Shown piece after piece: positions 41,873 to 53,863 of a stretch of DNA of 64,000 nt (position 1 is its first letter; every line of letters begins with the position of its first letter). Source of the stretch: Podospora comata (taxonomy: Eukaryota > Ascomycota > Sordariomycetes > Sordariales > Podosporaceae); NCBI GenBank assembly GCA_017354895.1, contig CP071499.1, positions 806,001 through 870,000 of the forward strand, written 5' to 3'. Both the position numbers and the translations under genes were made by a program. The notes beneath the pieces are model-generated. The model did no database searches, was not told the origin of the DNA, and worked only from the letters and a program-made list of their open reading frames with translations.

Positions 41873-44378
41873 ATGGCACCTAATAGCGCCACGGTCGCCG
41901 CATTGCTAAGGCAAACAGTTCACTATCATCTTGACAACTTTGCCTATGACAGCGCCATATTCTTCGCCGAACGCCTGCAGGCCTACGACCCACGCTCCTC
42001 CGAATCAGCCTATCTACTATCCCTCTGCCATTTTCGCCTTGGCGATTCCAGATCGGCCTACGAAATCAGCAAGCCACCAGGCTTTCGAGGTGTACACTTG
42101 GGATGTGCCTTTATATTTGCGCAGGCCTGTTTTGACCTGGAGAAATACAAGGATGGAATCACAGCTCTGGAGAAGGCGAGGGCACTGTGGGCTACTAAAT
42201 GCAGCATCGGAAAACACAGCGCTTCATCAAGATCTCCCTATCCCGACGCTGCGGCGTGCAGCTGTCTTTTAGGAAAGTTATATCGAGCATTGGACGACAA
42301 GAAGAAAGCGGTACCATGCTTCGAGGAAGCGTTGAAAGCCAACCCTTTGATGTGGGATGCCTTTACCGCGCTTTGCGATATGGGGGTCAACGTCAGGATA
42401 CCAAATGTTTTCAGGTTTAATGAGCCGTTTGCGCGCAACTTCGACTTGGAAAATGGCACAGCAAGCGAACCGAACGGCCCCGAGCCCCTCCAAAGGAAGG
42501 CTGGCATGCAATCAGCCAGCGAGAGTGATCCATTTGACGCCCCCCGTCCTGCAACGTACCATATGGACCCTTCCAGAAACGACTTATTTACCGAACCTGC
42601 CCCTAATGACTTGATGGCCAAGTTTGCTGCGGCCCACTCGAGGTACAATGGCAATCAAGGAAGCAGGAATGGATCGGATGGAATGGAAACCCCAACTGGC
42701 TCTGCGCCGGTTGGTGCTCCTGAGCCTCAGGTATCACGATTAGGACACCCGTCGGAACCACCACAGGCACCAAACCGTCGGACCCGTGGTGCCCAAGCAG
42801 TGGAACCTGCCATCTTCGAACCTCCACCAAGACTTGGTGGTTATCGTTTGGGTTCAAAGAGAAGAGAAAGAACCCAAGAACAAGCAGCAGATCCAGCAGC
42901 AGATAATTGGTCCAAACCTACCGCGATTTCATCAGTGACCGATAGAAAACGCACAGCATCGGGGCATCCAGTACAGCCACGTCCAGCCAATGGTGAGGAG
43001 CCACGGAGGAGTGCGAGACTGAATGTGCTGCCGAGACCACCTGCGTCGAGGGCGAACGCTGGTGCTACGGCTCTGGGGACGACGGTTACCCGAGAACTGA
43101 GGAAGGCTAGACCCCCTATTTCTAGGATAGGCCGCCCAGGGGCAGCCGTGGTTGGCAGGGTTGTTAGTGGCAATCGGAAGCCTATTGAGGAAAATGGAAT
43201 GGATGTCGATCAGGCCGAAGCTCCGCGGTTTAAGGAACCGCCGCCGATGATGCAAGCGCCACCGCCCAAGATGACGCTTGTTGAACCTGAGCCGGTCAAG
43301 ATTGACGAAGCATTGAGATGGATTTTAGAGCTCTTGAAAAAGATGGCCACTGGATACCTCCTCTCATCACAATTCCGCTGCAAAGACGCGTTGGCGGCGT
43401 TTTTGTCGCTCCCTCGCAGCCACCAAGACACCCCATGGGTGTTGGCCCGGATGGGCAGGGCGCAATATGAGCAGGCAAATTATGCTGAAGCCGAAAAGCT
43501 ATTCAGACGCCTCCGAATGCTAGCCCCTACTCGCCACGAGGACATGGAGGTATACTCAACAGTCCTCTGGCATCTCAGGAAGGAGACTGATCTATCGTTC
43601 CTGGCACACGAACTCGTCGACGCCGTATGGGATTCACCCTATGCCTGGTGCGCCTTGGGCAATGCGTGGTCCCTTGCTTGTGATCACGAGCAGGCGCTGC
43701 GTTGTTTCAAGCGTGCGATTCAGCTACATCCCAAATTTGCCTACGCGTACACACTCCAAGGACACGAGCACGTAGAGAATGAGGAATATGACAAGGCCCT
43801 TACGGCATATCGACAGGCTATTTCAGCCGACAAGCGGCATTACAATGCCTACTACGGAATCGGGAAAGTGTTTGAAAAGTTGGGCAATTGGGACAAGGCG
43901 CTGAGTCATTACAAGGCAGCTTTGGTTATCCACCCAGACCACGCTGTCTTGATTTGTTGCGTGGGAACTGTGCTGCAACGGCAGAAGCAGATCGGCCAGG
44001 CGCTTCCTTACTTCTCTCGGGCCGTCGAGCTGGCGCCACGGGCACCTGAAATCCGACACAAGAAAGCCCGGGCTCTCATGGCGACTGGTCAGTTCGAAGA
44101 AGCGCAGCAGGAGCTTTTGGTTCTGCGAGATCTTGCGCCGGACAAGGCGCAAGTACACTTTTTGCTTGGCAAACTGTCCAAGTTGCTCGGAGACAAGAAG
44201 TTGGCAGTGCGCCACTTCACCATTGCTCTGAGTCTAGATCCCAAGGTAAATTCTCTCCCAATCGTGCATTACTGAGAGCATGACACTGACAAATTTATTG
44301 CAGGCGAGTTCACAAATCAAACAGGAGATCGAGGGCCTGGAAGATGATGATTGCATAGAGGACTCGATGGTGCATTGA
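41873..44378 (+). CDS. CDC27: Anaphase-promoting complex subunit 3 (Cdc27/BimA/Nuc2), 815 aa
   Basis: TPR scaffold subunit of the APC/C ubiquitin ligase that drives anaphase and mitotic exit by recruiting Cdh1/Cdc20 through their IR tails. Two exons: 41873-44245 and 44304-44378; the second adds only 24 residues, ending EDDDCIEDSMVH. N-terminal TPRs (VHYHLDNFAYDSAIFFAERL, YLLSLCHFRLGDSRSAYEIS, CLLGKLYRALDDKKKAVPCF) form the dimerisation half. A disordered loop of about 250 residues with Pro and Arg runs follows, then the C-terminal TPR superhelix (LEKAR-like repeats from EALRWILELLKKMATGY to VRHFTIALSLDPK), including WCALGNAWSLACDHEQALRC and AYAYTLQGHEHVENEEYDKA, the hallmark Cdc27 repeats. 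Length is typical for fungi. Confidence 0.95.
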
Positions 44379-45658
44379 GTCTCACGAGTATTATGATGAC
44401 GTTGGAACATGAAGTTATCCTGTCCTCCGAATCGAACGAAATATTGATGGAGTATCCAGTCCACCTTGTGAGCGTGTGGAAATCAACTGGAGCTCAGGGC
44501 AAGAGGAGTGAGTGTCTTCCCAAGGGTGGAGCGACTGTAGAGGAGGCATCAGTTTTTTCTTTCTTCATAACAGCAGGTCGGCATTGTTTTGCATGGCAAT
44601 GGCGTTTCTGGCGGGCACAAGGTGTGTAACACCCAGGGTCGGGCTGGGCCTTTGGTTTTTTGTATGAGTAGTTCAGCATGCATTGTCCGGCATGTATAGG
44701 ATGGAGTTGGCGGACATCAACAACACAACAAGCAAGACGGAAGGGCGGACTGGGAAATGGGCTGTAGAAAGGGTAGGGTGTACAAAAATGGATCATAATA
44801 CAGGCATTAGGTTGGCTGACCTGACTGCCAGCTTGGAGATGGCAACCAGCGTGTCCCTCTATCCGAGATCACTTCGTGATGTGACGCGTGAGTACCTTGG
44901 TACCTCAAGAGTGGAAGACTCGGTTGAGGAGTCTAGCCGGCTGATTTGACAAAGTGTTGCCTCGCAGAGATGGAGCTGATGGACACCCTGTGGAAAATAC
45001 AAATATGCAGCAGGCACCTGTTTTCCAGGCTTCCTCCCCTCTTTCTTTCTGTTCTTCATCAGTGTCGCGTTTTTTGTTGGATCCGAAAAAGGAAATTCCA
45101 GATAATGGGGGGAGCAGCGACCCATGCACGGACCACCGATGCATTGATTTTCTGGCTGATCTCGCTCTGATCCAAAGGGGAAAGAAGGTAAAGCACGGAC
45201 CATTTTTGGCTCCAAACGCATTGGCCGCAACCAAGCGCACCCAACGGCAACAAAGTGTTGGAATCACAGCGCGCATTTTTCTGGCAGCGATTGCGCCGCC
45301 AATTCACGGCTGGGTTTTGCACATCAAAAGTGGGCGATTTTTCCCCTTTACCCAAAAAATCTGGCCACACACCCCCCTGTCTCCCAACCTGAAAAAGGTT
45401 TAGTGCCCTTTTTTTGTGTCCTGCCCTGCTGCGCAAAGTGAATCAGTGATTGTGAGGTGCTCCCGTGTGTGGTTCCCCGCCTGCGGCTTTGGAAGTTACC
45501 TACTGTATTTATTTCCCAACTCTCCCTCTCTCTCACTTTTGCCAACTTCTCACTTTACTGCTTCATCCATCAATCGCTGTTAGTATCGTCGATTTACTTA
45601 TCGTCGATTTCTTCATCAAGTATCCATCTCAACTACTTTTTAACAAACCTTCATCAAG
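44379..45658. promoter_or_regulatory. 3' flank of APC3 and promoter/leader of histone H4
   Basis: 1.28 kb without a supported gene on either strand. In particular, no histone H3 is seen on the minus strand, so this H4 is not part of the usual divergent H3-H4 pair. From 45480 the sequence is strongly CT-rich, ending in TTCATCAAG before the H4 ATG. Confidence 0.5.
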
Positions 45659-46333
<675 letters not shown>

Positions 46334-46729
46334 ACACCTCCGCCGATTACCTATTGATAATCAAAGCGTGTTTTCTCTTTATTCGCGGTCGGTTTTTTCA
46401 CAACATATTTGGCATGATGGACACAACCAGATCAGGGATGGTGGTTATAAGCTCTGTGTTTTTTGTTCAGGCTGGCGTTTATGGAATACTCGGGAGGGAG
46501 GGGTGGAACATTCATGGCGATGAATGATCTGCAATACCAGGCAGAAGAACGAATGAACATAATACCCTACTTTTGTGTTTAGACTTGAAATGTGATGTGA
46601 TGTGATGATATTATGGTGTTTTTGGGTATCTAACAACCCTGTCCTCTTCCAACAACGAACGTGTGTGTGATCATTCGTGTCTTGGGGGTATCTGACTGTC
46701 CTCTTCTACCGACGCGTGATCCTCACTGT
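46334..46729. other. Convergent 3' flanks of histone H4 and TRS20
   Basis: 396 bp; the H4 side has TTTTCTCTTTATT and other T-rich tracts. A GATGTGATGTGATGATATTATGG stretch lies near 46588. No animal-type histone 3' stem-loop was recognised. Confidence 0.4.
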
Positions 46730-47260
46730 CTAAAGATACTTCCTCCCCGCCGCCGCAACCCTCTGCCTAAAAACCGGACTCCTAATCTCCATATTCGGCG
46801 CCTTGTAAAACGGGCTCATGACCGCCTTTACATAATTCTCGTACACCTCCCCCATAAAATTCTTGATGGCCTCCTCCGTCTGGGGAGACGTAGGATTCGC
46901 CCCGACCGAAGTAGAGTTCACCCTCGACGAGGCGGCCGCCTGCGCCGTGTTGGCCTCCCCGTTGGCGGCGGGGACAGAAGTGGTGGGCTGGTGAAGTAGC
47001 AGAAATTTGACGTTGGAGGCGGTGACGAAGGCGGAGATGTAGTTTTGGAAGAACTTGTCGATTACTTTTAGGTAGAGGCCTGGCTGGGTCCACTGGAGCT
47101 CCTCGACGATGTCGAGGGAGGAGTGGAGGATGAACTGGTTGAGGTGGCGGGCTTGGTCAGTGAAGCGGGGGTGGCCGTCGCCGCCGGATTTGGAGGTGCC
47201 GAATTCGTGTTCGAAGAGGGGGGTGTCGAGGGGGGAGAGGATGGCGAAGTAGTAGGACAT
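46730..47260 (-). CDS. TRS20: TRAPP complex subunit Trs20 (TRAPPC2/sedlin), 176 aa
   Basis: Single exon. Longin-fold adaptor of the TRAPP tethering complexes, which act in ER-Golgi and endosomal traffic and autophagy. The protein opens MSYYFAILSPLDTPLFEHEF, followed by DQARHLNQFILHSSLDIVEE and LYLKVIDKFFQNYISAFVTASNVKFLLLHQ, the classical sedlin signature. A fungal-type disordered insertion (about residues 90-125, Ala/Ser/Asn-rich) precedes IKNFMGEVYENYVKAVMSPFY and the final helix-strand (PVFRQRVAAAGRKYL). It is about 35 residues longer than human sedlin because of this loop. Divergent from MRPL31. Confidence 0.94.
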   Translation of the reverse strand: MSYYFAILSPLDTPLFEHEFGTSKSGGDGHPRFTDQARHLNQFILHSSLDIVEELQWTQPGLYLKVIDKFFQNYISAFVTASNVKFLLLHQPTTSVPAANGEANTAQAAASSRVNSTSVGANPTSPQTEEAIKNFMGEVYENYVKAVMSPFYKAPNMEIRSPVFRQRVAAAGRKYL

Positions 47261-47719
47261 CTTTTCGGGCTCTGTCTAGTAGGAGGTATCGGGGGATAGA
47301 GGGGAGTGGTTGCGCCGGGATCGTTCGCCGTGTGGGGGTTTGGTATGTTGATTTCGTGTGGGTGTGTTCAGTCGGAATCTATAGTCTTCATCATCGGCCG
47401 ATCAGGGGCTGGGTATCAGTCAAGCGTATTGTAGAGTCTTGGATGTTCGAGATAGCTTCAGCATTTCATCGATAAGCCGGACAGGACAGCTCCAGAAGGT
47501 CACCCATCCCAGGCACTAACGCTGCAAGGCGGCAGCTGGGAGTGGGTCGCGGGGTGCCCCACAAATCAATCAACGGGGCGCTCGGCGCCCAGTGATTGGC
47601 CTGCCGCCGGCGAGCCACGATTTTTTGGAAAAGAGGCCCGCCGCCGACAAAGTCCCGAGCGGTTTGAACGTCCGAGTCTCTCCAACCCCCCCCCAAACCC
47701 CAGCAGACAAACGGTCAAC
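47261..47719. promoter_or_regulatory. Divergent promoter between TRS20 and MRPL31
   Basis: 459-bp gap between two start codons facing away from each other. No coding sequence is supported; the region near 47500-47680 is GC-rich, and a C run sits just before the MRPL31 leader at 47690. Confidence 0.5.
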
Positions 47720-48172
47720 ATGTTTGGGGCCTTCAGAGCGACGAATTCCCTGAGCGGGGGTCTTCTATGGTAATACAGAACTATCCACCGAGAAATATGT
47801 CACGGGCAACGGGCTGACGCAAAAACAGGAAGATCCCATGGCGCCTCTCCCCCACGCAAAAGTACCGCCAACGACAGAGGCTAAAGGCCGTCGATAACGT
47901 CGTCGAGACACTGAGCACGGCGCTGGCGAAGAAGGGCGAGACGGTCAAGTCGTTGGAGCGGTGGAAGGCCGAGATGCCTACCGAGGCTGAGATGCTGGCG
48001 AAGGACAAGTACACCATTTTCGACCGGAAAGAGAAGAGATACCGCAAGGGCATTCACAGTACGTGGGATTTATACAGTATTTGGGTAAGGCTGGTATTGG
48101 CGGCTAACATGGACTCTAGAACTCCCCAAGTGGACTCGCGTGTCGCAAAGACTCAACCCACCTGGTTTCTAA
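47720..48172 (+). CDS. MRPL31: Mitochondrial large-subunit ribosomal protein mL60 (MRPL31), 110 aa
   Basis: Three exons: 47720-47769, 47829-48058 and 48120-48172. The spliced sequence starts MFGAFRATNSLSGGLLWKIP and continues WRLSPTQKYRQRQRLKAVDN, then VKSLERWKAEMPTEAEMLAK and DKYTIFDRKEKRYRKGIHKL, ending PKWTRVSQRLNPPGF. This is the fungal-specific mitoribosomal protein called Mrpl31 in yeast (mL60). It is small, very basic and has an N-terminus that can act as a mitochondrial signal. Introns are in phase 2 and phase 1. Too short and too split for a simple open-frame scan to find in one piece. Confidence 0.93.
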
Positions 48173-48500
48173 ACGAGAGACGATGGGCGTAGGCTTGGGC
48201 ATGTATATCCTGTGTATTATACCAAATGAAATCCAAGGCGTTTATGATGGGATTTGATAGAACAAAATCGATATTCTAAACTACACTTGATGTTTAATCA
48301 CAAGGTCCAGACAGGAGCCCGGGCTCCGTGGATGATTGATCAGGATTCACATCAGCTATACAGCCTTCTAATAGTCAGCCAATGCAGGCCTGGAAGTAAC
48401 ACATTATGTCTGTCGTACGTGGAGAATCATTCTTTGATGTTTCCAGGGTATCAAGTTCCAATCAGTTGGCCAGCGCAACCAGTCAACAATCTTAGCCCAC
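48173..48500. other. Convergent 3' flanks of MRPL31 and CBP20
   Basis: 328 bp spacer; nothing recognised apart from untranslated 3' sequence of the two genes. Confidence 0.4.
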
Positions 48501-49197
48501 CTATCTCAGCCGTCCGTCATCAACAAAGTCCCTGCCTTCACGCTCCCGCGCAATAGCGCGGCCGAGGCCACCGCGACCTTCATCGTAATCTTCGCGGTAC
48601 TCGTCACGCACCTGTCCTCCCGACTTTCCGCGGCCATACTGTCGACCCTCCTCGAAACCAGGATCCAGATCCGTTCTAATGATACGTTCGTCCAGCTTGG
48701 TTCCGCCAATATACTTCATACAATCTAGCGCATCCTGATGTGTGTAGTACTCAACAAAGCAGAACCCACACGGCGTCTTGTTGAATCTGTCGAGCCCCAT
48801 GACCAATCGCTTGATTTCGCCACATTTGCTGAAAAGCTCGTACACTTGCTCCTCAGTGGTGAAGAAGGACCTAAACAACAGTCAGCCTTGTAGACCTCGG
48901 GGGGCTTCGCGTCGAGAGAGGGGGGACTTGCAGGTTGCCCACATAAAGAGTGGTGGCATTCTTCAACGGGTCGTCGTCCTCCCGGTTCTCGGGGTGCATG
49001 CCTGCTGTGTCGTCATCGCCATCACGTTGGTCCTTGTCGAAACGTCTTCGCTTGTGCTGTACAGTAGTTGCAGTGGTTAGATGCTATGTCTTTGCGGAAG
49101 TCGAAGCTAAAGTCAGACGAGGGAAACTCACTCTGGCGTTGTTGAAGTAGGCGCTTGGGCGGTCAAGACGGTCTACTGTGGCGCGTACTCCTCTCAT
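48501..49197 (-). CDS. CBC2: Nuclear cap-binding complex subunit 2 (CBP20), 186 aa
   Basis: Three exons on the minus strand: 49197-49132, 49056-48932 and 48870-48501. Binds the m7G cap of nuclear RNA together with CBP80 and links capping to splicing, export and decay. The N-terminal part includes [20 protein letters not shown], whose two Tyr/Phe-rich positions stack on the cap. The RRM runs from [20 protein letters not shown] (RNP2 LYVGNL) to [20 protein letters not shown] (RNP1 CGFCFVEY) and [20 protein letters not shown], as in all CBP20. The tail is Arg/Gly/Asp-rich. The second intron begins with GC (CT-GCAAGT) and ends TTTAG; the GC donor is needed to join NL to SFFTTEEQ, so this is a GC-AG intron. 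Confidence 0.95.
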
Positions 49198-49643
49198 CTT
49201 GATGGGTATATTTTTCGTGATGAATGTTTGTTAAAAGTTGAACCGTTGCCTCAGCCCGTCGCATCTCTCTGCGACTTTCAATTCTAGGTGGGCCCCTGCG
49301 GCAGCGCACCGGACAGGGGTGGGTCCAGTGATAGCATTGCCAAGACACCTGTGCCTGCCACAAAATCAAAAGCTAGCGAGCTGGCCGGGCGACGCCAGAG
49401 GAACGCGCTAAGAGAACCAGCAGCTCCTTTGAAGAGCTTCCATTTCCAGCCATCTCGAACAAATCAGCCCTGCTTCTTTTTTTGCTGTATACTTTGGGCA
49501 CTGTCAACTGTTGATCACATCACACCCTGACGCATCTTGTCAGTCCTCACTCTTTCCGCGATATCGATTTCGATTTGACGACAGTTTGGACAAAGCAAAA
49601 CCTTGCAATCGCAACACTACCACGCCCTGCGCTGGCAGCGAAC
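49198..49643. promoter_or_regulatory. Divergent promoter between CBP20 and NUP82
   Basis: 446-bp gap between two start codons pointing apart. A TTTTTTTGC tract lies at 49477-49485. No coding sequence is seen. Confidence 0.5.
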
Positions 49644-52374
49644 ATGCCCAGAGTCAAAAGCTTCGCGCCCAGTTGGCTGAATGAGCCCAGCCCAGGCCAT
49701 AAGCTCTTTGAGCCCTCCAGCGACGAAACGAAAACCTCTTCTTTGGCATATAACAAGAAACCGAAGCCAGGCCCCCGGAGAGCTATTGCGCATCGAGGAA
49801 CTGAAGTTTTTGTGGCTGTGGGGAAGCAGATAAGATGGGGAGATTTGGTCGACCTGAAGGAATCTTGGGAGACCAAGCAGGCGCGTACGGGTGGTGTTCG
49901 CTTCAAGAAGGAACCAAACGACTTTGAGGTCTACGATGAGGAGGCTGCCAACGGAAATTCTGGTCCAGAGGGGTACAGGGTAAGCAGTCGTGCTGGTCCT
50001 GGCGTCGTCGGTGTAGCTCTGTTGCTAATCATCTGTCGCATAGATCATCAAAACACCCGTTGCCGAAGACATTCGCCAGCTTGTCATGTCCCCAAACAAC
50101 GACTTTCTCGCCGTCTTGACGTCTCACACTGTTCACATTTGCATTCTTCCCGACTCGACCCATCTCAACGCCCACGATTCGACTCCTTTCAAGCCCAAGT
50201 TTTATACGCTCGGGCCTACTACTCATGTCACTTCTCGATCGGCCGTCGTCTCGGCAATCTGGCATCCGTTGGGTGTTAATGGCACAGCGCTGGTCACTGT
50301 TACCGAGGATGCTGTCGTGCGGATCTGGGAGTTGTCAGCCACTGACCGCTGGAGCTTTGACGCCGCCACCTTGGCTGTCGACCTCAAAAGGCTGGCAGAT
50401 GGAACCTGTGTGGATCAGGACTTTAGTGCCTCTGTATCAGCGACGAACAAGGCGTTCTCGCCTGATTCTTTTGACATGGAAGTCGCGGCAGCATGCTTCC
50501 CAGCTAGAAACTCCGGTGGCTGGTCGCCAATGACTCTGTGGATTGCTATGACGGGAGGCGACGTGTACGCCCTGTGCCCTCTTCTTCCCAAGCGTTGGGC
50601 TCCGCCTCCAACACTTATTCCTTCCCTCTCAGTATCGATTGTCTCCAGAGTCGCGACTACGGAGGATAGCCCAGATGCCACATATGAGGATCGTCTTTTG
50701 GCCCAGCAGCAGCTGCAGTGGATGTCTGATCTGGACAATCAAGAGCCAAAGGTTGTGGAAGCTCCCGGCGGAAATGGCGAGGTGGAAGTTTACAGCCGGC
50801 CAGCTCGTCCGGGAATTGTTCCAAAATTACAGGGACCTTTCGACTTTGACCTAAACCCCGAGGACGAGCAGGACGATGAGGTTGAACTAAAAGACATCTA
50901 CGTCGTTGGAGAGAAGCCAAATATGTCGGATCTGATGATGGGAGAAGATGAGGAGCTGCTCATGGATGAAGAGGGGGAGAATGGGCTGTCCCTCTCCGTC
51001 GTTTGTCTGCTGTCTACCAGTGGCCAGGTCAAAATCTGCCTGGCAGCCGAAGGGGTGGAAGCTGAGTGGTTACCCTCAAAAGTTAAGAGCAAGCTGAGGC
51101 CATCTTCTGCGACCCCCAGAACACAAAGCCTGCTCACTTTTCAGACATTCGACACTGTCAAGCCCGCAGAACTTACGCCCGACAGTTGGCCCATGTTTAG
51201 CGAGGATGCTACTTCCAAGTATTCCTTTTACGTGACCAACCCTGCCGGCATCACTCTTGTCAACCTGGAACCTTGGGTTTCACGCCTCGAAAGTGAGCTC
51301 TCGGGCGAGTCGGAAGCTGGCGCAGATTTTCGCATTGATGTGTTGGTTCAGAGTCATAGCTCAGAGCTGGAGCGAGTGTTTACTCAGCCTCGAGGGCTTA
51401 ATGTGCTTTCAGCGCCCGTTGTTATTCGCGACCAAGACATTGGTCACCTTCTGCTCTCATCCACTCATAATCAGCCCATCGCCATCTTTTTCGACACGCC
51501 AGAGCTTGAGCTCGTGCATGTTGCAAGAGACTCGCCGATTGTTCATGAGCAATTGGAAATTCCTGAGCCAGAAGTGGTGTGGCACCCCCGGCCTGTTTTC
51601 CATCCCTCGGATGTGCTGGTTAGCAACAAAAACGCCGTGTCGGCGTGGGTTGATCTTCTCAAGACGGGTCGGAGAAGACCGTTGCTTCAGCAGGAGATCA
51701 GGTTGTCCATGGCGACGCTTGAAGTGTTCACGGAGGGTCACAAGGTAGCTAGCAACGAGGTGTTTGAGATCCAGAACGCGGTAGCGGAACTGTTCAGGAA
51801 GTGCGAAGCGCTTCAGTTTGAACTCAGAGACCAGCTGATCAAGGCAGGGGAGGTCAAGAAGAGAATTGATACGATCACGGGCGATGACCTAGGAGAGGAA
51901 GACGACGATCCTATTTCGATCAACGAGCTCACCAGGTCACGCATTGATCAAGCGCAGAGACGCCAGGAGGAATTGGCCAGCAGGATGGAAAGGATCAAGA
52001 AGAAGCTCGGCCGCGCCACGACTCGCGACCTGAGCGACAAGGAGAAGGCTTGGGTGGAGGAGGTGAAGGGCTTTGAGAATAGCATCTTTGGATCCGAAGT
52101 CGATACCTCGCCCATTGACTCCAAGACCAGACAGCCCTGGAAGCGGTTCGAAGAGATTAAGGAGCTCAGCGACTCGCTTCTGGCACAGGCCGAGCGGCTG
52201 CAACGGAAACAGGGAGAGGCGTCTGAAAACGGGCCCGCCTCGCCGGCGCCTAGCGTGAGGATCCCGGCGGATATCCGCAAGGCGAAGATGGCACAAGTCA
52301 TGAGCTTATTGGATAGGGAGTCGATGATGGTAGATGCCGTGAAGGATCGGCTTGAGAGATTGACGGTTGGGTGA
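49644..52374 (+). CDS. NUP82: Nucleoporin Nup82 (Nup88-like), 888 aa
   Basis: Two exons, 49644-49979 and 50044-52374 (phase 0). Cytoplasmic-face nucleoporin that anchors Nup159 and Nsp1 and supports mRNA export. The N-terminus MPRVKSFAPSWLNEPSPGHK is followed by a beta-propeller region: VFVAVGKQIRWGDLVDLKES, IKTPVAEDIRQLVMSPNNDF, LAVLTSHTVHICILPDSTHL, SAIWHPLGVNGTALVTVTED and VVRIWELS. An acidic loop (DLNPEDEQDDEVELKD, EDEELLMDEEGENG) interrupts the propeller. The C-terminal 230 residues are helical coiled coil (EIQNAVAELFRKCEALQFEL, RRQEELASRMERIKKKLGRA, DSLLAQAERLQRKQGEASEN) for assembly with the Nsp1/Nup159 trimer. Architecture and length match fungal Nup82. Confidence 0.9.
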
Positions 52375-53863
52375 AGGGCTTATGCAGGCAAAAAAAAAAC
52401 GTGCTGTTAGATGATACTAGGTAGCCTAATACAACAATCAATTGTTACGCCAAGGGGTGACAGGGCACCATCCCCGGCATTGTGAAGGGCAATTGGCTTC
52501 TGAATCCTTCGGTACAAGCATAAAGGGTCACATATATGCTCAAGCAGCCCTACAATGCCGGGAAGGACGGATCTTGACATTTTGCTCGGCATCAAAACCG
52601 AAGCTGAGGTGCAACGATCGTGAACGATTGGACGGGAATTGTTATGATGTGGAGGCTGATGCGAGTGTTCCTGCTTGGTGGCTTGCTTGCCAATTAGACT
52701 TGGGGCATGGATAATTATGTCCAATTGTATCATACTGTAAGTCAACCCCAAGAATTTCGAATTATACAGACTGTGTTGACTTTTGGCTTGGATGGTCAGA
52801 ATGAGGCTTGGGTGGCAGATCGATATCACTCACTCTCCGGCGAGCTCGGACACCGCTCTTCGGCATCTTATCGGTCTCTTCACCGCCGGTCAACGCCTGC
52901 ATCTGCCACAGCGGTTAGGGCTGTAAATCACAGAGCAGATATCGATGTGATGGAACGCCTCGAACGAATTTCTCAATGGCACACAAATTTCACATTGTCT
53001 TCGCAGTCCGGGTCCACCAAGGTACACAGCATCTCAGTCAGATGTGATATGATCAAGCCGATCGCCAAAGGTGCGGACCGTGGTTTGTGTCACACACACA
53101 GAGCATAAAACGGCTTCATCTTTGCTATCAACATGGCAACACAATAACAACGTCTGCGTCCGTGGCCTTGGATGGATGGTTGAAATACAACAAAGCAATG
53201 GTACCCGGCCGGACACACAACGTCAAGTGACCACCCATTCCGGCTTCGTGCGAGACAAGAACGGTGTCTAGCCGATGGGTACGCTCGTAGTACCTAAGGT
53301 ATGCCGGCTGCTCATCTTGGTATTTCTCCTCTTTCCCTCATCCACTCTTTTGCCGGGCGACTGAGCCGCTCAACGACTTCTATATTGACGGCATTGGCAT
53401 GCAGTGTATCTGCTCACCGCGTGGCTGTTATGTTCTTATCCCGGGGCATCCGTATAGTTTGGTACGCTTCGGAAACCCCCAGTTTTCTGTGCTGTCACCT
53501 ACATATGCATCACCCGGGCATGCAAAGTCCGCCTCGTTTTCCACTCGTCCTCGAGAGTCCAGAAACACGGCTCTGTTTCTGTCACCCCCCCTCTCCATTT
53601 CCCGAAGGGCCTCATGCCTTGTCACGGGTGGCCCCTCTTGAGGAAGCACAAACGTTGCCGGTGTGAGACGTTGAGCTTTCTACAAACAGGTATAAGTATG
53701 TAGCCCATCCCTACCTTCGTCCAGTCTTGCTTTCTGGACTTTGAGACTTCAGTCATATCATCACCAGCTCGTCTACCCGGGGTTGGATTACCCAATGCTA
53801 GTACCCTCTTATTACTTTGACTCTGCCCAGAAAACACCTACCCGGCACCATCTCAGCTCGAGC
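52375..53863. promoter_or_regulatory. 3' flank of NUP82 and promoter/leader of the RS/poly-Pro gene
   Basis: 1.49 kb without a supported protein gene. A strong hairpin lies at 52473-52562 (separate entry). Near the right end the frame of the downstream gene is open from 53741 but without a good ATG until 53795 and 53864. Confidence 0.45.
52473..52562. other. Long hairpin after NUP82 (possible structured RNA)
   Basis: CCCGGCATTGT (52473-52483) pairs perfectly with ACAATGCCGGG (52552-52562), and after a 2-nt bulge (GA) AGGGC (52486-52490) pairs with GCCCT (52547-52551), giving 16 base pairs. Inside the 56-nt loop, AGCATA (52518-52523) can pair with TATGCT (52535-52540), and GGCTT with AAGC/GCC near the base. 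The structure lies about 100 bp after the NUP82 stop, so it may be part of its 3' UTR, a separate small RNA or a repeat remnant. No known RNA family was recognised. Confidence 0.5.
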
